Source of the DNA: Candidatus Woesebacteria bacterium RIFCSPHIGHO2_01_FULL_44_10
GTDB lineage: Bacteria; Patescibacteriota; Microgenomatia; UBA8517
Reading direction: 5' to 3'
Length of the DNA: 64,000 bases
Assembly (NCBI GenBank): GCA_001792465.1
Contig: MGGO01000031.1
Coordinates: 22,651 to 86,650, forward strand
In this document: one piece after another, positions 7,838 to 15,934 of the stretch
How the letters are laid out: every line of letters begins with the position of its first letter
How positions within the stretch are numbered: position 1 is the first letter of the stretch
Made by a program: the position numbers and the translations under genes
Notes under the pieces: generated by a model
What the model was told of the DNA's origin: nothing
Database searches by the model: none
Seen by the model: only the letters and a program-made list of their open reading frames with translations

Positions 7838-8032
7838 TTATCGCACTTTCTCCAAAAGTTTCTTACAAATTTTATTAACCGATTCTTTAGCCTTGCGGTG
7901 ATTTCTCACGCTCAGCGAGTGGTTAAAATCCTTCAGAGCTTTTTTCAAAAATCGCTCATCTTCTGATCCCAGCACTCCTGACTTAACAAGACTGTTGATA
8001 GAATCAACAATTTGTTGAAATCGTTTAGCCAT
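7838..8032 (-). CDS. 64-residue helical protein of the retron operon
   Basis: I do not recognise this protein. It is charged and predicted mostly helical by inspection (repeated Ser/Lys/Leu with no Gly-rich or membrane segment). A strong Shine-Dalgarno sequence (AAGGAGGTG) lies before the start. It is the first cistron after the structured leader and is followed by the XRE and RT genes on the same strand, so it is probably part of the retron module, perhaps as effector or antitoxin. Confidence 0.65.
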   Translation of the reverse strand: MAKRFQQIVDSINSLVKSGVLGSEDERFLKKALKDFNHSLSVRNHRKAKESVNKICKKLLEKVR

Positions 8033-8040
8033 AATATTTT

Positions 8041-8132
8041 CACCTCCTTAATCTGTAGCTGGCTCCTCTTTAGAAAGAGGACTACGAGTGCCACTCGTCC
8101 TCTTTATGAAAGTGTTGGGATCTCCTTAATTC
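8041..8132 (-). other. Hairpin-rich leader between ncRNA candidate and first cistron
   Basis: In the transcript sense (minus strand) this segment contains two further strong hairpins: ACGAGT-GGC-ACTCGT flanked by GG/CC, and CCTCTTT-CT-AAAGAGG. Neither is followed by a U-run, so neither looks like a simple terminator. They may separate or process the ncRNA from the mRNA. Confidence 0.45.
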
Positions 8133-8375
8133 TTAAGGTGCCGTTAAGTTAAAGTATCAGCAGGATAGACGCGTGCAACGAAACATTGCATATCACGTTG
8201 TCCATTCATGCTCAAATACTCGCCCCGGCCAAAAAGCAGAGCAAATTATTACTCTGCGACCTTCCTTTCGGAAAATCATCAGTAGCTCGTTTGAGCTGAG
8301 CCAGTCGAAACTGACTTGTTAGGTACGATATGGCGTAAGGTGAAAAATTAATGTGCTAAGGCGGCATCCGCCGTC
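8133..8375 (-). ncRNA. Candidate retron msr-msd RNA
   Basis: Transcription from the strong minus-strand promoter should begin near 8375. The first about 240 nt are packed with hairpins: GGCGG-ATG-CCGCC, AGTCAGT-TTCG-ACTGGCT, AGCTC-AAAC-GAGCT, TTCC-GAAA-GGAA, GCAGAG-N10-CTCTGC, and a longer one around TGCAA...TTGCA extended by ACGTG/CGCGT. Near the 5' end CCTTAGC resembles the sequence around the branching G of known msr RNAs. The segment at 8356-8369 can pair with 8137-8148 (11 pairs with small bulges), as expected for the a1/a2 stem that joins the ends of msr and msd. Boundaries are inferred. Confidence 0.6.
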
Positions 8376-8381
8376 AGAAAG

Positions 8382-8410
8382 AATATAACAGCTCGTGTTC
8401 ACTTTGTCAA
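8382..8410 (-). promoter_or_regulatory. Strong sigma70-type promoter of the retron operon
   Basis: On the minus strand TTGACA (8405-8410) and TATATT (8382-8387) are separated by exactly 17 nt. A consensus -35 and near-consensus -10 of this quality fit a constitutively made ncRNA. The predicted start is about 8375, just before the first hairpin. Confidence 0.75.
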
Positions 8411-8423
8411 ATAGTTGTACTGA

Positions 8424-8452
8424 TAGACAATTTTAGCCTGACGTGTTATCAT
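8424..8452 (+). promoter_or_regulatory. Promoter for the PD-(D/E)XK gene
   Basis: TAGACA (8424-8429) and TATCAT (8447-8452) with a 17-nt spacer, divergent from the retron promoter. It supports ATG 8467 as the start, since the earlier in-frame GTG at 8443 would lie within the promoter. Confidence 0.6.
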
Positions 8453-8466
8453 CCAATTACTTCCCT

Positions 8467-9237
8467 ATGACCAATCAAATGGCAGAAAAAATGAATAAAT
8501 ACGGACAAAGAGGAGAGAAGTACCGATACATGCCTGGTTCAAAGAAGCCGTTTAGTTTGAGCCGCAGCAAAATTGATCTCTTTTTAGAGTGTCCGCGCTG
8601 TTTTTATCTTGACAGAAGGGTTGGTCTGGGTAGGCCAGGCATGCCAGGCTGGCCTTTGAATAGTGCTGTGGATGAGCTTTTGAAAAAAGAGTTTGATCTG
8701 CTTCGAAAAAATGGCGAGGCACACGCTATTATGGAAAAGTACAAAATTGACGCTGTTCCCTTTCAACACCCGGATATTGATACCTGGCGAGCAAACTTTA
8801 CCGGCAGGCGTTTTCTTCACAAGCCCACCAACCTAGAAGTCTTTGGAGCCGTCGATGATATTTGGGTTAACAGAAAAGGAGAGCTCATTATTGTTGATTA
8901 CAAAGCAACCTCTACCAGTAAAGAGATTTCCCTTGACGATGAGTATAAGGAAGGCTACAAAAAACAAATTGAAATTTACCAGTGGATTTACAGGCAAAAC
9001 GGACACAAGGTGAGTGACACTGGCTACATAGTATATGCCAATGGGATAAAAGACCGGGACAAGTTTGATGGAATCTTGGAGTTTGAGATGAGCCTTCACC
9101 CGCACAAAGGTGATGATTCTTGGGTTGAGCCAACTATTTACGAAATGAAAAAGTGTCTAGATTCAGACAAAATTCCCGATCCCAATCCAAATTGTGAATT
9201 TTGCAAATATCGGGAATTAATCAGAAAAGAAGAATGA
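8467..9237 (+). CDS. PD-(D/E)XK superfamily protein, Cas4/AddB-like with Fe-S cysteines
   Basis: The 256-residue protein has the nuclease core GAVDDIW...GELIIVDYKATS (D-x-K motif) and YKKQIEIYQWIYR. Four cysteines, two in LECPRCFYL near the N-terminus and two in NCEFCKYRE at the C-terminus, have the spacing of the 4Fe-4S staple found in Cas4 and AddB/RecB-like nucleases. Such enzymes cut or trim DNA ends. No cas genes are in the window, so a general recombination or defence role next to the retron is more likely. Start chosen from the promoter position. Confidence 0.78.
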   Translation: MTNQMAEKMNKYGQRGEKYRYMPGSKKPFSLSRSKIDLFLECPRCFYLDRRVGLGRPGMPGWPLNSAVDELLKKEFDLLRKNGEAHAIMEKYKIDAVPFQHPDIDTWRANFTGRRFLHKPTNLEVFGAVDDIWVNRKGELIIVDYKATSTSKEISLDDEYKEGYKKQIEIYQWIYRQNGHKVSDTGYIVYANGIKDRDKFDGILEFEMSLHPHKGDDSWVEPTIYEMKKCLDSDKIPDPNPNCEFCKYRELIRKEE

Positions 9238-9288
9238 TGAAACAAAATGAGTTAAAATATTTGTTATGTCGGAAATAGACAAGAATAA

Positions 9289-9822
9289 ATGAAAATAAAT
9301 AAAAACCCTGAAGATAATTACAAAATTGAAGAGGCAATTAAATTTTTAGTCCTTTCAGTAGAAAAAACTGGGACAAATCCAAAACCAGTTATAACCCACT
9401 CTATTAGGGTTGCTTTTCGATTGGATTTCTATGGTTATGGCATGGATGTTATTTTGGCAGCACTCCTTCATGATTTACTTGAGGATACTGTGACTTCTTT
9501 AGAAGAAATCGAAGATAAATTTGGGAAGACGGTTTCGGAGTTGGTATCGGCCAGCACTTTTAACAAAGAAATTGAGGATAAGGAAGAGAGATACAAAACA
9601 AGCTTTGATAAAGCTTTGCAATCCGGTAGGAATGCTCTGGTAATACGAGCCGCCGACTTACTTGATAATAGTTTCTATTACTCTTTGGTTGACGATCAAA
9701 AAGTTTATAATCATTTGCTCGGAAAGTTATCCTACTTTCTAAAAACAGCCAAAAATAAAATAGGTAAGGAAAAAATATATAAGGATTTGGATGGTAGATT
9801 GAAGATACTTAAGAAAAAATGA
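9289..9822 (+). CDS. HD-domain phosphohydrolase, RelA/SpoT-hydrolase-like
   Basis: This 177-residue protein carries the HD metal ligands in ITHSIRVAF, ALLHDLLEDT and the later IRAADLLDN. The arrangement, including FGKTVSELV after the HD motif, matches the hydrolase domain of RelA/SpoT and stand-alone (p)ppGpp hydrolases rather than other HD families. It is single-domain with no synthetase, and cytoplasmic. The stop overlaps the SAM-synthetase start by 4 nt (ATGA), so these two are co-translated. Activity on (p)ppGpp is inference from the family. Confidence 0.72.
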   Translation: MKINKNPEDNYKIEEAIKFLVLSVEKTGTNPKPVITHSIRVAFRLDFYGYGMDVILAALLHDLLEDTVTSLEEIEDKFGKTVSELVSASTFNKEIEDKEERYKTSFDKALQSGRNALVIRAADLLDNSFYYSLVDDQKVYNHLLGKLSYFLKTAKNKIGKEKIYKDLDGRLKILKKK

Positions 9823-11042
9823 AAATTCTTTACACAAATAACATAAAATTCCCGGGGGATAGTCCTTTTGAAGTAGTAGAAAGGAAAGGAATTGGTCATC
9901 CAGATACAGTCGCAGATGCGGTTGCCGAAAGAATTTCTGTGGATTATTCAAAATATTGCATTGAACACTTTGGTGCAATTTTACACCACAATGTTGATAA
10001 ATTTGCCGCCCTTGGAGGTCTTGTAAATGTTGATTGGGGTAAGGCAGAAATGACCAAGCCTGTGCGGGCTTTGGTAAATGGGCGCATAAGTGGATCCTTC
10101 AATAAAAACACAATTCCTCTCAAAGAAATCTATAAAAAGGCTATTAAAGATCAGCTTGCGATTGCGCTACCTTCTCTGAACACAGACAAATCATTAGAAA
10201 TAATTGATCACTTTACAACTTATTCGAAAAACCCGCGTTGGTTTAATCCCTTGAGTTTAGATGATCTTCCTGACCACTCAAATTTGTTTGCCAACGACAC
10301 TTCCGCGGTCGTGAGTTATTGGCCATTGACAAAAAGTGAGCAACTTGTATTGAAACTGGAAGGATATTTCTATGATAAAAATCAAAAACCCAAATTCAAA
10401 AACTTCGGTCAAGATATAAAGGTTATGGTTGTGAGAAGAGAGAATAAATTTGATATTACTCTCTGTGTTCCCTTTTTCTCAAAATATCTCGATGGTCCGG
10501 ATTCATATTGGACTAAGTTACATGAACTCGAGTCTAAACTTACGAAGTATGCAAGAAGTCTTTTGGATATTGCAGCCACAATTGATCTTAAAGTAAATCC
10601 TCATGATCAAAGAAAAAAGGGCAGCATTGATGCCAAATCCTTTTACTTCGTAGCAGCCGGAGGAGCTTTGGACTATGGTGAAGAAGGAGTCGTGGGTCGC
10701 GGGAATAATCGCTTAGGCATAATTCCATCGTTCAGACCATATACCATGGAGGCAGCTTGTGGCAAAAATCCCGTTTATCATGTGGGAAAAGTATTGGGGC
10801 TTGTGTCAGATGTACTAGCAAAGGAAATAGCAAAGAAATGCAAATGCAACGTAGAAGTTTGGATTATTACCAGGAATGCAGATCCCCTGTTTGAGCCTAA
10901 TAATATAATAATAAATACATCTGAAAAGGTAGATAAACAGAAAATTGAGGGGGTTGTAAAGTCGATTCTTTCCCAAAGAGATTGGACAGATAAAATAATT
11001 CGTGAGGGAGTCATTATCCCTAAAACCGGAAACATGTATTAA
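9819..11042 (+). CDS. S-adenosylmethionine synthetase, archaeal type
   Basis: The 407-residue protein matches the archaeal methionine adenosyltransferase family, not bacterial Met[20 protein letters not shown] at the N-terminus, [10 protein letters not shown], and the glycine-rich block GRGNNRLG late in the chain. It makes S-adenosylmethionine from ATP and methionine. The gene overlaps the HD-domain gene by 4 nt, so its start is fixed at ATG 9819. Several methyltransferases occur in the window (2123, 20036, 27128) that would use the product. Confidence 0.88.
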   Translation: MKILYTNNIKFPGDSPFEVVERKGIGHPDTVADAVAERISVDYSKYCIEHFGAILHHNVDKFAALGGLVNVDWGKAEMTKPVRALVNGRISGSFNKNTIPLKEIYKKAIKDQLAIALPSLNTDKSLEIIDHFTTYSKNPRWFNPLSLDDLPDHSNLFANDTSAVVSYWPLTKSEQLVLKLEGYFYDKNQKPKFKNFGQDIKVMVVRRENKFDITLCVPFFSKYLDGPDSYWTKLHELESKLTKYARSLLDIAATIDLKVNPHDQRKKGSIDAKSFYFVAAGGALDYGEEGVVGRGNNRLGIIPSFRPYTMEAACGKNPVYHVGKVLGLVSDVLAKEIAKKCKCNVEVWIITRNADPLFEPNNIIINTSEKVDKQKIEGVVKSILSQRDWTDKIIREGVIIPKTGNMY

Positions 11043-11056
11043 ATCCTCCACAGAAT

Positions 11057-11085
11057 TTGATAATCACGCTCAATCGATGTATTAT
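11057..11085 (+). promoter_or_regulatory. Promoter of the AroE-like operon
   Basis: TTGATA (11057-11062) and TATTAT (11080-11085), spacer 17 nt, the latter preceded by TG. The predicted start is about 11092, 5 nt before ATG 11097. A TATAAT at 11091-11096 touches the ATG and is too close to be the -10 for this start. Confidence 0.6.
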
Positions 11086-11096
11086 TGCCCTATAAT

Positions 11097-11966
11097 ATGG
11101 TAATTACAGCACTAATAGGCTTGCCTGTCGAACACAGTGTCTCTCCAACGCTATTCTCCATTTATGCCAAATCCTCAGGACTTGAATACTCACACTTAAA
11201 AATAGACGTTCGAGCTAAAAACTTGAAGAATGCTCTTGAAGCTTCTAAAACGTTGAATTTTAGTGGTCTGAACGTAACTCTGCCTTACAAAATGGACGTA
11301 ATCAGATATCTGGATCATGTTGATAAGGAAGCTCTGAAAATAGGTGCCGTTAACACAATCGTAAATAAAAAAGGGAAATTGTATGGATTCAACACAGACT
11401 CCTATGGTGCTATAGAATCGATAAAAGATCACAGTAAAATTGTTTCGAGGGAAGCGGTTGTTTTGGGTACTGGGGGTGCCGCTAGGGCCTTAGTAGCAGG
11501 TTTACTGGCTGGTGGTTGTACAAGAGTTGTTGTTGCTTACAGAAGGCCAAAGTCCATCAGAACAAAAGGAATTATGAAGGACTTTAAAGGAAAAGTTGAA
11601 TTTATCACTTATCACGATAAAAATCTTATTGAGAAACTGGCTGAGGCTAACATAGTCTGTAATGCTACCAGCTGTGGAATGGCTCCTAAGTCTACTGAGT
11701 CACCAATACCTTATGAAACCTTAAAAGAGGTTTCTCTTAAGGGAGATTTTGCAAAAAAATTGTTTTTCGACGCAATATTTAACCCTTATGAAACTCAGTT
11801 TTTGAAAAATGCCAAGAAGCTGGGGGCAGACATACAAGGAGGTACTGAGATGATGATTTATCAAGGAGTGAGGGCATTTGAACTCTGGACAGGGAAGAAA
11901 GTTAGCAGAAAATCTGTAGCGGAAGCTAAAAAAATGCTAAGAAAACATCTTTTGAAAGTCAAATGA
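11097..11966 (+). CDS. Shikimate dehydrogenase-family protein (AroE-like)
   Basis: The 289-residue protein has the AroE fold: substrate-binding GLPVEHSVSPTL, the catalytic Lys in NVTLPYK, Asp in FNTDSYG, and NADP-binding VLGTGGAARAL. The family reduces 3-dehydroshikimate or related compounds with NADPH. It opens an operon of four genes whose ends overlap by 4-14 nt (AroE-like, TIM-barrel/Gfo-Idh fusion, HPr-kinase-like, GT2). No other shikimate genes are nearby, so a specialised pathway such as an aminoshikimate or quinate-type route is as likely as aromatic amino-acid synthesis. Confidence 0.85.
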   Translation: MVITALIGLPVEHSVSPTLFSIYAKSSGLEYSHLKIDVRAKNLKNALEASKTLNFSGLNVTLPYKMDVIRYLDHVDKEALKIGAVNTIVNKKGKLYGFNTDSYGAIESIKDHSKIVSREAVVLGTGGAARALVAGLLAGGCTRVVVAYRRPKSIRTKGIMKDFKGKVEFITYHDKNLIEKLAEANIVCNATSCGMAPKSTESPIPYETLKEVSLKGDFAKKLFFDAIFNPYETQFLKNAKKLGADIQGGTEMMIYQGVRAFELWTGKKVSRKSVAEAKKMLRKHLLKVK

Positions 11967-13795
11967 AAAATAAGATTAACATCTCTATAAATCTTGATGA
12001 AATTTCTGATGATTTTGATAAAGCGGTGAAATTTCTAGTCAAGAATAAAGTCAAATTTGTGGAGATAAGGACAATAAATCGAAAGAACATTGTTGACTTC
12101 GATATTGAAGATGTAAAAAAAGTTGCAGCTGGCCTTTCTAAAAATGACCTGAAAGTCTCTGCGATTGCTTCCCCTCTTTTTAAGTGGTATCTAAACCAAA
12201 CCGGAGAAAAAATTTTGCACGATAATTTTTCATTTAACCCCGCTCTTAACGAAAACCAAAAACGAGAGTATATTTTGAAAACAATCAAAATCGCTAAGAT
12301 CTTTGGTACGAAAAATGTCCGAGTATTTTCAAATCTCAAACAGGATGGATTAAAGTCAAAAGATTTATTTAGAGATGTGATGTTTAAATATATGCTTCAG
12401 GAATTCTCTAAGGCGAGGATCGTTCCCCTTTTGGAAAACGAACCAGTATGCTTAATTTCCAAAGCAGATGACTATCTAGTCACATTACAAAAATACGGGA
12501 AACAAGGACTTAAAGCATGGTGGGATATTGCCAACTCATATGACGTGGGCGATCTTGTCGACGGAAATCTCATTAAAAACCTAGCGATTTTTGTAGAATA
12601 TCTCCATGTTAAAGACAAGGTATCAAGAATTGAGAAAACATATGTTCCACTAGGAAAAGGATATATCAACTATAAAAGAATATTTTCAGATCTACTACCT
12701 GTTATCGAAAAGGATATCTTTTCCAGCATTGAAACCCATGTTCATTCAGACAAAGTTCAGGCAACGAAAACATCTTTAGATCATCTAAATGGTCTCTTAA
12801 ACCAAAAAAGAGCTGCATACGCCATTGTTGGTGCCGGAAGGATTTCGAAGAAACACTCTCTGGCCATCAAAGAGAATATAAATTCAGAACTAAGGGGAGT
12901 ATTTGATATAGATCGTAAAAAAGCGGAATCTTTTGCATCGGAAAGCGATGTTAAAAATTATCAGAATTTAAACGATCTTCTTTCAGACCAAAAAGTTGAA
13001 GTAGTTGATATCTGCACCCCTCATCATACACATATAAAAATTGCACAGAAAGTTATTGCCGTCAATAAGATCGTTCTTTCGGAAAAACCATTTTCTATTA
13101 ACTCTAAAGGATTGGAGGAATACCTAAAGGACAACAAATCTGCCGGAAATACGTATGTCGTATTTCAAAATTTATTTAATAAACCAGTACAGCAATTTAT
13201 TGACAATTTTAGAAAAGGTAAATTTGGGAAAATACAATTTTTTGCTGCGAATATCAGGTGGAGTCGAGACGATGATTACTTTAAAGATTGGCATGGAAAA
13301 ATCCGATTTTCAGGGGGATCACTTTTCAATCAAGCAATTCATTCAATACAACTCTTACTCCTCTTGTTGGGAAACCAGACAAAAAATGTTTCCTATCAAA
13401 AAAGAACAGTTAGAAAAGGTTCTGAAGTGGAAGATATCGGAAATGCAGTTATTAATTTGAAAAACGGGGCTTTCGGATATCTGGAATTATGCTTGGTTAA
13501 TAAAGGAGAAAATTTAGAATCCTCATTTTATTTATCTGGTACAAAAGGTTCAATGAAGATAGACGGTAAAGCTCTTAATAGCCTTGTTTATGAGTATTTT
13601 GATAGTGAAAAAAACAAACGTGTTTATGGAGGCAAGAGCATAAGCGATATTTATGGCAACGGCCACAAAATTCTTATCAAAACCCTGAGTGACAAAATTC
13701 TGGGCAAAAAAGATGTAAACCAGAAATATTTGATTAAAGCAAAGGATGTTCTGCCCGTTATTAGATTCATAGAAAAATTATATGGAAACTCTTAA
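11963..13795 (+). CDS. Fusion of TIM-barrel sugar isomerase-like and Gfo/Idh/MocA oxidoreductase
   Basis: The 610-residue protein has two enzymes in one chain. Residues 1-275 form an AP-endonuclease-2-type TIM barrel (sugar-phosphate isomerase/epimerase, IolE or dehydroshikimate-dehydratase-like; LENEPV, WWDIANSYD, EYLHVKDK and SIETHVH supply the metal-site acids and histidines). From about residue 285 there is a Gfo/Idh/MocA dehydrogenase with NAD-binding VGAGRISKKH, DICTPHHTH and the SEKP motif. The domains may act in sequence on one sugar or cyclitol. The start overlaps the AroE-like stop by 4 nt. Substrate unknown. Confidence 0.82.
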   Translation: MKNKINISINLDEISDDFDKAVKFLVKNKVKFVEIRTINRKNIVDFDIEDVKKVAAGLSKNDLKVSAIASPLFKWYLNQTGEKILHDNFSFNPALNENQKREYILKTIKIAKIFGTKNVRVFSNLKQDGLKSKDLFRDVMFKYMLQEFSKARIVPLLENEPVCLISKADDYLVTLQKYGKQGLKAWWDIANSYDVGDLVDGNLIKNLAIFVEYLHVKDKVSRIEKTYVPLGKGYINYKRIFSDLLPVIEKDIFSSIETHVHSDKVQATKTSLDHLNGLLNQKRAAYAIVGAGRISKKHSLAIKENINSELRGVFDIDRKKAESFASESDVKNYQNLNDLLSDQKVEVVDICTPHHTHIKIAQKVIAVNKIVLSEKPFSINSKGLEEYLKDNKSAGNTYVVFQNLFNKPVQQFIDNFRKGKFGKIQFFAANIRWSRDDDYFKDWHGKIRFSGGSLFNQAIHSIQLLLLLLGNQTKNVSYQKRTVRKGSEVEDIGNAVINLKNGAFGYLELCLVNKGENLESSFYLSGTKGSMKIDGKALNSLVYEYFDSEKNKRVYGGKSISDIYGNGHKILIKTLSDKILGKKDVNQKYLIKAKDVLPVIRFIEKLYGNS

Positions 13796-14810
13796 TAGGG
13801 CAGGTATAACTGAAAAACTATCGGCTAGTTACTATTTAGGTAGCGGTGTTACGGGTTTGGTGCCTTTTGAAGTAATTGCCACCAAATCTTTGGATGAAGG
13901 ATCAAAATTACCTTCTTCATTCGAAGTGGTAAGAGATAGTCATTCATCATCTCTATTTTTAGCAAGTAGTGAGACTCATAAAAAACCGGGTGATGATAGC
14001 GTGTTATTTATTCTCAAAGACGATTCGGGACAGTCTCAAATCGAAGTTGTCTCTCCAGATTTATTTATAATAAACGGCCCCATAGATTCTGAGGGCTTTC
14101 AAGACCGTCTGCCGTACCTATTTTATAATCTTGCCGAGAGGGCTAGGCAGGAAAAATTTGAATTGCTGACAGCACACGCTGCAGCAGTGTCCAAAGACGG
14201 AAGAGGAATACTAATACTTGGCGATAAAGGTTCAGGTAAAACTTCAATTATGTTGGCTCTGTGTTTAACTCAAGGCTACGAAATGGTTGGGAACGACTCT
14301 GTAATTTTAGGAACTCAAAGAGAATTATCAGTAATGGCAGGTAGTCGGCAAATTAATGTAAGGCTCCCTGTTGCAAAAAAACTTTCCCTACCGCTAAATG
14401 AAGAACTAAGAAAAGAGGATCAAATCGATTACGAAATAAAATCATCGTTTTTGCCTGAGGACTTAGGAATTAAAGCCAACGAATCGAGTAATCCAATATC
14501 TATGGTTGTGAGAATAAATCTACACTCTGATAATCCCGACTTTGTTGCAACAAATATTCCATCACTTGAGATTGAGGCATTAAGACTGAGTGAAAATTTC
14601 TCCAGGTATATTCGTGGAATACCTACTCCCTTAGAACTTTCCAGTACGGGAATACGCGGATATTTTCCTGATTTAGATTCTCCAGAATTGACCGAAACCA
14701 GAAATAACGTGGTTAATGCTCTATTGACACAGACAACCTATCTATATGTTGCAGGCAACGATCCAACACACACGGCCCAACAACTTGATGCCATAATTAA
14801 GAAATTATGA
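13782..14810 (+). CDS. HPr kinase/PEP-carboxykinase-fold protein
   Basis: The 342-residue protein has a P-loop GDKGSGKTS near residue 147 preceded by LTAHAAAVSKDGRGILILG, then GYEMVGNDSV, the pattern of HPr kinase C-terminal domains and their relatives. No HPr or PTS gene is seen nearby, so a carbon-catabolite role is unlikely. HprK-like kinases also occur in natural-product and surface-glycan clusters. It overlaps the upstream gene by 14 nt and the GT2 gene by 4 nt, so it belongs to the same pathway. Whether it acts on a protein or a small molecule is unknown. Confidence 0.7.
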   Translation: METLNRAGITEKLSASYYLGSGVTGLVPFEVIATKSLDEGSKLPSSFEVVRDSHSSSLFLASSETHKKPGDDSVLFILKDDSGQSQIEVVSPDLFIINGPIDSEGFQDRLPYLFYNLAERARQEKFELLTAHAAAVSKDGRGILILGDKGSGKTSIMLALCLTQGYEMVGNDSVILGTQRELSVMAGSRQINVRLPVAKKLSLPLNEELRKEDQIDYEIKSSFLPEDLGIKANESSNPISMVVRINLHSDNPDFVATNIPSLEIEALRLSENFSRYIRGIPTPLELSSTGIRGYFPDLDSPELTETRNNVVNALLTQTTYLYVAGNDPTHTAQQLDAIIKKL

Positions 14811-15934
14811 AAATTATTGTAATAATTCCTACTCTGAATGAAGCAGACAGTATTGCGTTTGTAACAAAAACGATTGATAAGGGTCTGAGAAAAATTTCAG
14901 GAAACCCCAGGGCACTAATCGTTAATTCTGATGGTGGCAGTACCGATAAGACTTCTGATGTTTTTCTTAAAACAGGCACTTTTTTCCCAAAAAAAGTAAT
15001 CTCTTACAACGGTAAAAGAGTCGGCAAGGGAAGAAACGTTTTTGAGGTGCTAAAATTGTTTCATAACTCAGCTGATTACTTCTTAATGATCGATGGAGAC
15101 ATTACTTCTATTGAAACAGGTTGGGTAAGTAAACTTCTAAATCCTCTCTTGAACAAAAATGCTGATCTGGTTGTCCCTATCTACAAACGAAATAGATATG
15201 AAGGAAATACAACAAATCATTTCTCTTCACCATTAATTTACGCTTATTTTGGTAAAAACATTTCACAACCAATCGCTGGAGATTTTGCCTTTACAAAGAA
15301 GTTGGCAAAAAAGATCTATGCGTCTTTTTCTTCTGATTCGGATTATGGATACGGAGTGGATACGTTGATTACTTGGACTGCACTTTTAAGCCAATTCAAG
15401 ATAAAACAAATTAGACTCGGCAGGAAAATTCATAAGCCCAGTTTTCCCAAGATAGTCCCGATGTTTGGACAGGTGTGTTTTTCAACCATTAATCTTCTTA
15501 GTGAGAATAGAGAGAGCATTAAAAAAAGATTGAGTATCAAGAGAAAGCAATTATCTAATATGTTAGAAGTAATCGACGATACTTATATCAAAGTACCAAC
15601 TACAAAAAAGGTAGTCGAAATTGAAAATATTGTTCATAAGTTATTAAAAAAACAAAGAATTTCGGAAGAAATCCCGGGAAGTAAAACCACAAGTTGCCTT
15701 AATATGGATATTTGGACAGATATTTTATGTAAGCATATAAATATTGTTCTAAAAAAGAAACTCAAAAAGAAAGAAAAGGATGAATTTATAGAATCAATCA
15801 CTGCATATTATTTACTGAGAGTGCTGGGCTACTTTAAGGAAATAGAAAAGCTGTCGGCAAAAGAAATCGATCGGCTTTTAATCGCGCAAAAACAAATGCT
15901 TCAAGAGAAAGTTGGCAAGATGCTGTCTGATTAG
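14807..15934 (+). CDS. Family 2 glycosyltransferase
   Basis: The 375-residue protein begins IIVIIPTLNEADSI and has NSDGGSTDKT and MIDGDIT (the DxD metal site), the nucleotide-sugar-binding core of GT-A family 2 enzymes. There is no membrane helix, but a long C-terminal helical extension from about residue 240 is unusual and unassigned. It resembles glucosyl-glycerate/mannosylglycerate-type synthases in layout, which is a weak suggestion. It is the last gene of the four-gene operon and its 3' end overlaps that of a convergent second GT2 by 4 nt. Confidence 0.82.
   Translation: MKIIVIIPTLNEADSIAFVTKTIDKGLRKISGNPRALIVNSDGGSTDKTSDVFLKTGTFFPKKVISYNGKRVGKGRNVFEVLKLFHNSADYFLMIDGDITSIETGWVSKLLNPLLNKNADLVVPIYKRNRYEGNTTNHFSSPLIYAYFGKNISQPIAGDFAFTKKLAKKIYASFSSDSDYGYGVDTLITWTALLSQFKIKQIRLGRKIHKPSFPKIVPMFGQVCFSTINLLSENRESIKKRLSIKRKQLSNMLEVIDDTYIKVPTTKKVVEIENIVHKLLKKQRISEEIPGSKTTSCLNMDIWTDILCKHINIVLKKKLKKKEKDEFIESITAYYLLRVLGYFKEIEKLSAKEIDRLLIAQKQMLQEKVGKMLSD

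Noticed and set aside
8041..8400. CRISPR array in the hairpin-rich region before the retron genes
   Set aside because: The hairpins differ from each other and no regular repeat-spacer pattern exists.
11091..11096. TATAAT as the -10 of the AroE-like operon
   Set aside because: It touches the ATG, so transcription would begin inside the gene; TATTAT at 11080 with a 17-nt-spaced TTGATA fits better.
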